The notes below the pieces were generated by a model. That model saw only the letters and a program-made list of their open reading frames with translations, had not been told where the DNA came from and did not search any database. From the NCBI GenBank assembly GCA_026413945.1, contig JAOAJX010000003.1, positions 62,001 through 126,000 of the forward strand: 64,000 nucleotides of DNA, read 5' to 3'. Positions 48,704 through 57,073 of the stretch are shown here, piece by piece. Position 1 is the stretch's first letter. Every line of letters begins with the position of its first letter. This DNA is from Candidatus Iainarchaeum sp. Its GTDB lineage: Archaea; Iainarchaeota; Iainarchaeia; Iainarchaeales; DTGL01. Position numbers and translations under genes: made by a program.

Positions 48704-50494
48704 ATGGGGCTAAGCATGGCTGTTAAAGAAGTGCGTTACTTATTTAGGAAAATATACAGTGGAGACCGCCTTTTTGAGTTTGGTGAACGCACTTTAACAA
48801 TAAGCTCTAACGTAAAGCTTAATGACAAGGAAATATTAAACCTGCTTAAGAAACTTCTTTTAAAGAAAGAAAATCCTGTAAGAATAACAATGAGCATATG
48901 CCCAAAATGTGCCGATGAGAAGAAATGGGCTGAAATGCGCATACCCGCACTAATATTTGAAAAAGACAAAAAAGTAATGATAAGGAAAGAATGCCCAAAG
49001 CATGGAATATATCAAGATGCGTACTGGGAAGATTCTGATTATTACTTTAAGCAACAGAAATTCGCTGACCAAGGCCTTGAGCTTTCAGTTGTACAGGTAG
49101 ATAAGCCACTATCTGAAATTGTCTGCCCAAACGATTGTGGGTTATGCAAGCAGCATAAAAGCCACACGGCATTGGCGAACCTTGTTGTGACAAACAGGTG
49201 TGATTTGTCATGTTGGTACTGCTTCTTCTTCCAGAAAATGAATGAACCGGTTTACGAACCTTCACTGGATGCAATCAGAGCCATGCTAAAAAATCTGCGC
49301 AACGAGAAGCCAATCGCATGTAATGCTATACAGCTTACAGGCGGAGAGCCAACGCTTAGGGAAGATATAGTGGAAATTGTGAAGATGTGCAAAGAAGAGG
49401 GCTTTGAACATGTCCAATTCAATACTAATGGCATAAGATTGGCAACTGATGCTGCATTTGTTGAAAAAGTTGTTAGAGCCGGTGCAAACATATTCTATAT
49501 GAGCTTCGATGGTGTAACACCAAAAACAAACCCAAAAAATTATTGGGAAGCACCGAAAGCTATTGAAAATGTGAGGAAAACCCGGGCTGCTGGCATAGTG
49601 CTCGTGCCGACAATTATAAATGGCTTTAATACCCACGAGCTTGGCGATATAATAAGATTTGCTGCCTCACAAATTGATGTAGTTAGGGGCGTAAATATGC
49701 AACCAGTGTCACTTGTCGGTATGATGCCTAAAAATGAGCGCGAGAAACAACGCATAACCATACCAAGAGCAATAAAGCTAATTGAGGAACAAACAAACGG
49801 AGAAATAGGTCTTGATGATTTCTATTGCGTACCTTGTGTAGGGCCAATAACAAACTTAATAGAAACACTAACGGGAAAGCCACAATATAGATTATCATCT
49901 CACTTTGCGTGTGGTGCAGGCACTTATGTTTTTATAGAAGGAAAGCGCTTTCTGCCAATAACGCGGTTTGTTGATGTTGAAGGGTTGTTTGAATATCTGC
50001 AGTCGTTGGCTGGTGAGCTGAGAGGGAAAAAGCTTGGAAGATTAGGCAAACTTTTGACAGGTAGTAAGATCCTTTATAGAATAAACTCATTTATAGATCA
50101 AGAAAAGAAGCCAAAGAACTTGAAGCTCAGTGATATCCTCGCAAAAGCTCTTCTTAGTGGAAACTATAATGGCCTCAAGGAATTTCATTACAATTCTCTA
50201 TTTATAGGTATGATGCACTTTATGGATCCATATGATTATGACATAGACCGTGTTGAAAGGTGCTGCATACACTATGCAATGCCTGACAATAGAATTGTTC
50301 CTTTTTGTGCTTTTAATGTGATCCCAGACCTATACCGGGATGCAATACAAAAGAAGCATTCTGTTCAGGCTAAAGACTGGGAAAAACTAAGAGGTAAAAA
50401 GCTTTGTAATGACAAATACAGAAGAAATATCTCAAAAGAAGAACAGCAAAAGATAGATGCCTATTACAAGGAAAACATAGATAAATTCAAATAA
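48704..50494 (+). CDS. Radical SAM protein of the tetraether lipid synthase (Tes)-like family
   Basis: CPNDCGLCKQHKSHTALANLVVTNRCDLSCWYCFF; AIQLTGGEPTLREDI; N-terminal CPKCADEKKWAEMRI. Confidence 0.8.
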   Translation: MGLSMAVKEVRYLFRKIYSGDRLFEFGERTLTISSNVKLNDKEILNLLKKLLLKKENPVRITMSICPKCADEKKWAEMRIPALIFEKDKKVMIRKECPKHGIYQDAYWEDSDYYFKQQKFADQGLELSVVQVDKPLSEIVCPNDCGLCKQHKSHTALANLVVTNRCDLSCWYCFFFQKMNEPVYEPSLDAIRAMLKNLRNEKPIACNAIQLTGGEPTLREDIVEIVKMCKEEGFEHVQFNTNGIRLATDAAFVEKVVRAGANIFYMSFDGVTPKTNPKNYWEAPKAIENVRKTRAAGIVLVPTIINGFNTHELGDIIRFAASQIDVVRGVNMQPVSLVGMMPKNEREKQRITIPRAIKLIEEQTNGEIGLDDFYCVPCVGPITNLIETLTGKPQYRLSSHFACGAGTYVFIEGKRFLPITRFVDVEGLFEYLQSLAGELRGKKLGRLGKLLTGSKILYRINSFIDQEKKPKNLKLSDILAKALLSGNYNGLKEFHYNSLFIGMMHFMDPYDYDIDRVERCCIHYAMPDNRIVPFCAFNVIPDLYRDAIQKKHSVQAKDWEKLRGKKLCNDKYRRNISKEEQQKIDAYYKENIDKFK

Positions 50495-50497
50495 GTC

Positions 50498-51655
50498 GTG
50501 GTTGTTTTGGAATATCTTTTTCTCTTTGGCAGGAACCCAAAGCTTTCTTATATAGAGTTGCTCAGCTATTTTTTATCCAGAAATGTAAATTTTGCTGTTG
50601 TTTGCTTTTGTGAAAAAGCAGCTATAATCAAACTACAAACTGATATTGATTTGGATGAGATTATAAATAACTTAGGCGGTACTATAAAAATTGCAGAAAT
50701 TCTTTTTTGTTGCAACGAAGCGTCTCTTGAAAAAAATTTTAATGTAGCTTGCCTTTATACGGGAACTTCAAACAAAATTGTTTACAGTTTAGAAACCATT
50801 GGCGCTTCCTCATCTATAATCTCTTACTTCCAAGAAAACTTCAAAAAAAATGAAATAAAAGCAGTGCATAAAGAGATAGCGCCTCATACTATTGCAAAAA
50901 GCAATAAAGAGCTACTTAGCTTTGTAGTGCTTAAGGTGGGGCCTTTATTTTATGTTGCAAGAGCTGTAAAATTCTTTGATCCACATACTTTTAGAGAAAG
51001 AGATATATCCAGACCAAATATTCAGCCAGAGATAATGAGCTCAATAAGGCTTTCAAGAATCTTAATTAATCTTGCTGGAGTTAAACCTAAAGCAAGGATG
51101 CTTGATCCTTTTTGTGGAATAGGCACTATCCTTCAAGAAGCATTGCTCTTAGGTTATGATGTGACCGGCGTTGATTTGAACCGAAAACGCACACAGAAAG
51201 CTTCAGAAAACCTTAACTGGGTGGAAAAAACTTATTGTGTTGATAGTAAATGGTCTGTTAGGCAAGGTGATGCCACAAAACTATCACAATATTTTCCAGA
51301 TGATTATTTTGATTTCATCACAACTGAACCAGAACTTGGGCCTTTGCTTAAAAAAGCGCCAACTGATAGAGAAGCAGAAAAAACAATAAATGATCTTCAG
51401 AAGCTATACAAAAAATTTTTCACTGAAGCTTCTAGGGTTTTGAAAGCAAAAGGGCGAATATCTATAGTCATCCCTCGCATAAGGGCCAAAAGCACTAAAA
51501 CATATCGCATTGATATGGACTATATTTTGAGAGAAACTGGGTTTAAGAGCTATAATCCAACATTAAAAAGCAATTTTGAGGTAAAATTGCCTGTGTTTTA
51601 CAAAGAGCAATGGCACAAAATAGAGCGCCTTATTTATATCTTAGAGAAAGCATAA
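50498..51655 (+). CDS. TRM11/THUMP-type tRNA guanine-N2 methyltransferase-like protein
   Basis: MLDPFCGIGTILQEALLLGYDVTGVDLNRKRTQKASENL; TTEPELGP motif; VLKAKGRISIVIPRI. Confidence 0.8.
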   Translation: MVVLEYLFLFGRNPKLSYIELLSYFLSRNVNFAVVCFCEKAAIIKLQTDIDLDEIINNLGGTIKIAEILFCCNEASLEKNFNVACLYTGTSNKIVYSLETIGASSSIISYFQENFKKNEIKAVHKEIAPHTIAKSNKELLSFVVLKVGPLFYVARAVKFFDPHTFRERDISRPNIQPEIMSSIRLSRILINLAGVKPKARMLDPFCGIGTILQEALLLGYDVTGVDLNRKRTQKASENLNWVEKTYCVDSKWSVRQGDATKLSQYFPDDYFDFITTEPELGPLLKKAPTDREAEKTINDLQKLYKKFFTEASRVLKAKGRISIVIPRIRAKSTKTYRIDMDYILRETGFKSYNPTLKSNFEVKLPVFYKEQWHKIERLIYILEKA

Positions 51656-51698
51656 TGGCAACATTTTAAAATAATTCTGAAATTATTAATTAATACAA

Positions 51699-51849
51699 GC
51701 CCAAGTAGTCTAATGGTCAGGATGCGGCCCTGTCGCACCACTTTCTTTCAATGAGTAAGGGAGAAAGCGCAATCAATATTTTTAGTATTTGTTTTAGCAG
51801 TGGTGGGTGCAGTGAGGCTGCGATCCGGGTTCAATTCCCGGCTTGGGCG
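51699..51849 (+). tRNA. tRNA-Asp (anticodon GTC) with about 79-nt intron
   Basis: Acceptor GCCCAAG/CTTGGGC; 5' half ends CTGTCG at 51735; 3' half AGGCTGCGATCCGGGTTCAATTCCCGG from 51815; intron 51736-51814 with complementary termini. Confidence 0.87.
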
Positions 51850-51938
51850 TAATCTTCTTTTTTCTCGAGTAGAATTCATATACCCACAACATTTTGCTAC
51901 CCATTTAATCTACCTTAAGGTAATTCAGAGAATCTTAA

Positions 51939-52694
51939 CTAACTTTTTCCCCTCGCTTTCCTTAATCCTTTAGCCAAAAGCAGAAAGTGAACCGAAAGCG
52001 CACAAGCCACAACAATTATTAAAATCGCTATAATCAATTCAATGCTAATGCTATTTTCAACTGGTTTTAGAATTCCTGTTTGACTTCCGTCTTTTTTAGG
52101 TTTTTCGCAATCTTTGTCAAAGTCCTCGACACAATCTGGGTCACATATCCCATCTGTAGCCATGTCACATATTTTGTCATCATAACCAGTGTTGCAATCC
52201 TCGGGACAATTAATGTAATTCTCACCAAGATTAGAAGAACATTTTCCATCAATAGCGCACTTTATGTCTATTGAATGGCTCTTTAGATAGAATTTTTCCT
52301 GCTCAATAATTGCTTCTGCCGGGGTAATTACATACGCTCCAATATTTTTAGGCTCTATCCAATATGCTATAGAAGCAGATTCTCCAGGCCCTAATTTTAT
52401 CTTCCAGAAATAGTTCCAAAATTTAGCTCCATAATCGGTTTCAATATACTGCGCCTCGTTTTGGTCGAAGTTTGCTGCACCTATATTCTCCCTTATGCTT
52501 ATTTCTTTTTCTTGGCTAGACTTATTTTCAATATGAAAGCCGATCCAGATCTTTTCTCCAGCGTATGCTTGCTGGGGTGCAATCCTTCTTATATAAACAC
52601 CGTTTATATTTTCAGCCATTAGCACCTCAGCAAGTCCTAAAACACCTGTTGACAATAAAAGCAGCAGAAAAACAAAATTACGCACTTTCGGCAT
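51939..52694 (-). CDS. Membrane-anchored exported protein
   Basis: Signal peptide; DGKCSSNLGENYINCPEDC...DGICDPDC Cys motif; C-terminal TM ISIELIIAILIIVVACALSVHFLLL. Confidence 0.7.
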   Translation of the reverse strand: MPKVRNFVFLLLLLSTGVLGLAEVLMAENINGVYIRRIAPQQAYAGEKIWIGFHIENKSSQEKEISIRENIGAANFDQNEAQYIETDYGAKFWNYFWKIKLGPGESASIAYWIEPKNIGAYVITPAEAIIEQEKFYLKSHSIDIKCAIDGKCSSNLGENYINCPEDCNTGYDDKICDMATDGICDPDCVEDFDKDCEKPKKDGSQTGILKPVENSISIELIIAILIIVVACALSVHFLLLAKGLRKARGKS

Positions 52695-55187
52695 TTAGCT
52701 GCACCCCACAATCTGATTTATGCTTGGTGCGAAATCAGGAAGCCTAAAATTGTCCCTTGCACAAGCAACGCCCGGGCCGCATTCCGGGGCATATGAGCGG
52801 TTGAAGTTGAAATCTATGCCACCATACCTTCCTGTGAAACCAGGTGTTCTGCAAGTAGCGAAAGCGAAAACTCTTCCGGCATCCCTGGCTCTCCAATATT
52901 CATCAGCATCATACGTTGTAATATTTTTGAAGCAATAGTTTGCCTCATTTAATGCAAAACAGTAAGGGTAGTCTCCAGGCAAACCACCTAAAACCACCCC
53001 AATGTTATTATTTGTTGTATCAACCACGTGCCATTTTGCATCGCCAGGGAATTTAACCAAATTGTAGCAATGCGCCCCATCACAATAGTTTGCGACTTCT
53101 CTCTGAGTGTATCCTGCTTTTCTGAGGAGAGTTGCAAGTGCTCCTGAGTAATCCCTACAAATGCCTTTCTTGTGATAGTTTATCAATCTTTCTGCAGGCG
53201 CTGCTGATGCCCATGCACCGCATACAAAGTAGTCCATTAAGCTGTTGCGGAAGTATCCGCGCATCCATCTTGCGTAAGGTCCAAGGCCTTTTATTATGTA
53301 AAGACCAACGCATTTCTTGCAGTTTGAGCCACCCCCACGCAACGATTCTCTACAAAGATTAGGATCTACTGTGCGATTAACATCATCCCAGCTTGTCGAG
53401 CTGCAACATTTGAGTGCCTCTTCTATTACATGATCGAGGTTCTGGTCACAAACCTCATAAAACTGGCAAGGACATTCACCACCGCCTTCTGTCCACTCAA
53501 GCTCTATTTTGTGCATGTCACTCAAATTCTCATCTGAAATAAATTCATACTTGTAAAAATTCGCGTGTGGATAAGGCGTACCACGAACAATTGCTCTGCC
53601 ACCACCTATAAAGTGGCTCGTGCATGGGGAATCATTTGGAGCATACTTTACTGTACCAGAACAAACAGAATTGCATGGTGGGCATTTTCCACCGCAATCT
53701 ACCCCAATTTCATCTTGGTTTCTCACCTTATCAGCGCACGTTGCAGTGCCTGTCGAGCAGGTGATTGGAAATGCTTCGACTGGAGTTGTCTTGCAAGCAC
53801 CGTTTTCACAGCCATACCTACAGTCCATTGTCCTTGAAGGATTTGTTTCGGTCTCTTCATTACCAGAGCCGCAGTAATTTTCTATTAAGAGACTCCCAAC
53901 ACAATAATCTACTGTTTTACTCCGCCCTTTAATTAAGACTGTTCCTTTTTCAAATGGTTTAATACCACCATCAGAATCCTTGCATACGCAGCCGTTTTCG
54001 AAAACTTGTTTGCCAGAAGGCGTTCTTGGGCAGTTGTCGGCCATGTTTGGCACACCGTCACCATCATAATCATCGAAAGCGCTTGGCATAATTGGACCTT
54101 CTCGAACTATTTCCCTGCCAGTTTCTTTGAGAGTTATTTCCAAACCATCTTCAGACCTTATAGAAAAAGACCTTCCAACTTGCACATCTACGTAAGATGG
54201 CGTTGCAGTAACCAGTGGTGCTTGATCGGGGCAGCCATCTGAGTCTTCAAATCCATTTAATGTTTCCATCTCATGTGTGCATTTGTCCTCACAGTTTTTT
54301 ATACTGTCTCCATCTGAATCCCTGTCATCACATTCGTCACAACTATCTCCAATGCCATCTTTATCAGAGTCTTTCTGGTCCTGATTGTAAACAAATATGC
54401 AATTATCCTTATCATCCATTGCACCGTCCTTGTCAGAATCATCACAGGCATCCCCAAAAGCGTCTTTATCGCCATTTTCCTGACGGGGGTTGTAAACATT
54501 GACACAGTTGTCAATCGAATCGTCAACTCCATCTCTATCTGAGTCTTCGGGCTTTTCGCATGCGTCCCCAACACCGTCTTTGTCCGAATCTGCCTGTTTT
54601 GGATTGTAATTTTGTGGGCAATTGTCACAATGATCGCCTATGCTGTCTTGGTCAAAATCTTCCTGTTTCGGATTGTATTTATTCAAACAGTTGTCAGAGG
54701 CATCCGGAACACCGTCTTTGTCATTGTCAGGCTCTGGGGCAGCGCCTACCTTCAGATAACAGGCCTGCCAGTTTTCAGGACCTGATTTATACTCTTTCCC
54801 TGATAATATGTGGTATGAAGGCCAAACAACCCAAGAGCCAGCCTTGTCGAGTTTCCTCGACGCAGAAACCGAGACAATTTTACCAGCCTCAAAAAGCGTG
54901 TTTGCATAAGAAAAACCAAAGGACGTATCCAAAGAATCAGGATCTTTTGCATGAGCATATATGCCGCGCACTCCGAGCTTTACAGTATTTTGCCCGTAGT
55001 TTTGCAGGCTGAACTTTACAGTTACAGAATCTCCAACTTTAAGCTCCGAAGGCCCCTCAACGCTTAGCCCAGTAAGCCGCATATAATCTTCAGACAAATC
55101 TGGTCCTTTGAAGTAGCACAGCGTTTCCGCATATGCTAAATTTTGGATAAAACTAAGCGATAAGGCAACAGCCAGTAAAAATTTTAT
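52695..55187 (-). CDS. Secreted protein with thrombospondin type 3-like repeats and transglutaminase-like domain
   Basis: DNDKDGVPDASDNCLNKYNPKQEDFDQDSIGDHCDNC... repeats; GICRDYSGALATLLRKAGY...GAHCYNLVKFPGDAKWHVVDTTN Cys-His-Asp pattern; signal peptide starts at ATA 55187 (ORF track start TTG 55097). Confidence 0.75.
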   Translation of the reverse strand: MKFLLAVALSLSFIQNLAYAETLCYFKGPDLSEDYMRLTGLSVEGPSELKVGDSVTVKFSLQNYGQNTVKLGVRGIYAHAKDPDSLDTSFGFSYANTLFEAGKIVSVSASRKLDKAGSWVVWPSYHILSGKEYKSGPENWQACYLKVGAAPEPDNDKDGVPDASDNCLNKYNPKQEDFDQDSIGDHCDNCPQNYNPKQADSDKDGVGDACEKPEDSDRDGVDDSIDNCVNVYNPRQENGDKDAFGDACDDSDKDGAMDDKDNCIFVYNQDQKDSDKDGIGDSCDECDDRDSDGDSIKNCEDKCTHEMETLNGFEDSDGCPDQAPLVTATPSYVDVQVGRSFSIRSEDGLEITLKETGREIVREGPIMPSAFDDYDGDGVPNMADNCPRTPSGKQVFENGCVCKDSDGGIKPFEKGTVLIKGRSKTVDYCVGSLLIENYCGSGNEETETNPSRTMDCRYGCENGACKTTPVEAFPITCSTGTATCADKVRNQDEIGVDCGGKCPPCNSVCSGTVKYAPNDSPCTSHFIGGGRAIVRGTPYPHANFYKYEFISDENLSDMHKIELEWTEGGGECPCQFYEVCDQNLDHVIEEALKCCSSTSWDDVNRTVDPNLCRESLRGGGSNCKKCVGLYIIKGLGPYARWMRGYFRNSLMDYFVCGAWASAAPAERLINYHKKGICRDYSGALATLLRKAGYTQREVANYCDGAHCYNLVKFPGDAKWHVVDTTNNNIGVVLGGLPGDYPYCFALNEANYCFKNITTYDADEYWRARDAGRVFAFATCRTPGFTGRYGGIDFNFNRSYAPECGPGVACARDNFRLPDFAPSINQIVGCS
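54270..54730 (-). repeat. Coding tandem repeats (TSP3-like calcium-binding repeats)
   Basis: At least 5 copies of D-x-D-x-D-G-x-x-D-x-x-D-N-C-x-x-x-x-N in translation. Confidence 0.75.
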
Positions 55188-55287
55188 TTCAAGCCTTATT
55201 CTTAAGCCCCCAACTCAAAATTCTTTTGAACGCAATAATCTTAACCCTTTCCTATGACGCCCATATTAATGAGATAGTTCAGTTTAC

Positions 55288-55358
55288 GCCCCGGTAGTAT
55301 AACGGAAGAACTCCGGCTTCCGGAGCCGGCAATCCGGGTTCGAATCCCGGCCGGGGTA
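55288..55358 (+). tRNA. tRNA-Arg (anticodon CCG)
   Basis: Acceptor GCCCCGG/CCGGGGT, anticodon arm CCGGC-TTCCGGA-GCCGG, T arm CCGGGTTCGAATCCCGG. Confidence 0.88.
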
Positions 55359-55404
55359 TTGTAATAGGATTAGTTTATTAAATCTAAATTAGCACTTCTT
55401 ACAT

Positions 55405-55749
55405 ATGGCTTCAAGATTTAAACGAGTAAAGAGTGGAATTGGGGGTGTTTTGGCTAGGGCAAAACAGCGTTTAGAGGCCCGCAGGCAATCCAAAATTAAA
55501 AAATTAGAAGACAGAATAGCCAAGCTAAAAAAAGAAATCGAAAGGGAATACAAATTGCTTAATAATGCTTTGAACAGAAGATCTATTCTTCTCAAAAAAG
55601 GGCCACTTTCAGAAAAAGAAAAAAGCTTGCTGGCTATTGATGGTGAATTGGTATTACGTCACAGACAAAGAATTCACTATTTAAAGAATGAAATAAGTAT
55701 TTTAGAGAGTTCTCTAAAAAGACTATCTGAAAAAAAAAGAAAGAACTGA
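55405..55749 (+). CDS. Hypothetical basic coiled-coil protein
   Basis: 114 aa; KKLEDRIAKLKKEIEREYKLLNNAL heptad-like. Confidence 0.5.
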   Translation: MASRFKRVKSGIGGVLARAKQRLEARRQSKIKKLEDRIAKLKKEIEREYKLLNNALNRRSILLKKGPLSEKEKSLLAIDGELVLRHRQRIHYLKNEISILESSLKRLSEKKRKN

Positions 55750-55886
55750 CTAAATTAGAATAATCCGAATTTTTGCAATAATATAAAGCATCGAGAATAT
55801 TTGCATACTCATGAGTAAAAACAAATAATTAAAAATAAAAAAATACTTACTATTTTCCATAATTTACATAAAATAAGTGATAAAAT

Positions 55887-57056
55887 ATGACTTTTTCATT
55901 CAGAGCCACCTTGGCAAAATTTTTGCTGTTAGTAACTTTTCTGGTTTTAGTGCTGTATCTCTCAAAAAATTCATTTTCAGCCCCAACCCTAAGCCCAAGT
56001 GAAGTATACAAAATAATAAAATTTGAAGAAGAAGGTGGCAGTGGGCCAAATGGAACAAGACCATCCTGCGTAATAACTTCAAGTGACCTCAGAATAGGCG
56101 AAGAGAACACAATAACTGCTGATGTAACAGACTCTGACGGTAATTTAACTGATGCATATCTATTCATAAAATCTCCAAGCACTAAGTCGTATTACAACAA
56201 AGCCTTTTATGAGCTAATGGCTTGTACAGGCACAGAGTTTTCTATGACTTGCAAATACACAATTGAGCCAAATTCTTCCTGGGGCGTAGATGCTAAAATA
56301 GAAGTTTCTGGTGTTGACGACGGGGGTTTAGGCGAATATTGTTCTAAGATAGTGCGGGTAATTTCTCCAGCATCACCAACACCGATACAGGCACACCAAA
56401 GCCCAAGCCAAACACCAACAATCTCATCACCAAATGTAAGGCCGACCGTTAAGTTGAGCGCCCAAGAGCTTAAAAGATATGAAGGAAATCAAATTACTGC
56501 AAATATTACAGATCCAGATGGAGATGCTGATGCCTTGGCTGTTTTAATTTACATAAAGTCACCAAGCACTGAAGAAGCATTTAGAGTTAATGGGCAAAAA
56601 ATGCCATGCGCAGGCACAGGTGCAAGTTTAAATTGTTCCTATGTGGTAAGACCTGACTCTAACTGGGGCAATGACGCTTTGATCGTTATTCTGGCAAGTG
56701 ACAAAGTAGGCAAAGGGCCTGAAGCAAAGCAAAATGTATTAATTAAGCCCGAGATAGTGCCATCACCAACCCCAAGCCCGACACCAACACCAAGTCCATC
56801 TCCAACGTTAAGCCCTTCACCAACACAGATTCCAACACCCACTCCAAGCCCAACACCAACTGTAAAAACAACCCCGAGTGTAGAAAAAACTGCACAGCCG
56901 TCACCGACTCAAAGCGTTCCACCTTTTTCCCCAGTAGTTTCCCCATCACCAAAAAAAGAGGAAAAAATGGATACTTTTATTCTGATAGCAACTACAATCT
57001 TTGTATCAGCAATAATACTTGCGCTTGTATATTATGTTGTGCGCAAAAAAGGCTAA
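55887..57056 (+). CDS. Surface protein with duplicated about 90-aa domain, S/P/T stalk and C-terminal TM
   Basis: N-terminal hydrophobic segment; two domains each with IKSPST and [43 protein letters not shown]-terminal TM. Confidence 0.75.
   Translation: MTFSFRATLAKFLLLVTFLVLVLYLSKNSFSAPTLSPSEVYKIIKFEEEGGSGPNGTRPSCVITSSDLRIGEENTITADVTDSDGNLTDAYLFIKSPSTKSYYNKAFYELMACTGTEFSMTCKYTIEPNSSWGVDAKIEVSGVDDGGLGEYCSKIVRVISPASPTPIQAHQSPSQTPTISSPNVRPTVKLSAQELKRYEGNQITANITDPDGDADALAVLIYIKSPSTEEAFRVNGQKMPCAGTGASLNCSYVVRPDSNWGNDALIVILASDKVGKGPEAKQNVLIKPEIVPSPTPSPTPTPSPSPTLSPSPTQIPTPTPSPTPTVKTTPSVEKTAQPSPTQSVPPFSPVVSPSPKKEEKMDTFILIATTIFVSAIILALVYYVVRKKG
56759..56870 (+). repeat. Low-complexity coding repeat (Ser/Thr/Pro stalk)
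   Basis: Repeated ccaacaccaagccc-like hexamer/nonamer units. Confidence 0.8.
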
Positions 57057-57073
57057 AAAATCTGCAAATAGAA

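Noticed and set aside
50498-51655. DNA methyltransferase of a restriction system
   Set aside because: N-terminal region and methylase motif order fit TRM11-type tRNA methyltransferases; no restriction endonuclease or defence genes adjacent
53565-53877. Plus-strand ORFs opposite the TSP3/transglutaminase-like gene
   Set aside because: Antisense to a convincing domain-containing protein; no RBS or family signal
54270-54730. Tandem DNA repeats resembling a CRISPR array
   Set aside because: In-frame degenerate protein repeats (TSP3-like Asp-rich) with no identical direct repeats or unique spacers
56759-56870. Short CCAACACCAAG-type repeats as CRISPR or microsatellite element
   Set aside because: Explained by an in-frame Ser/Thr/Pro stalk
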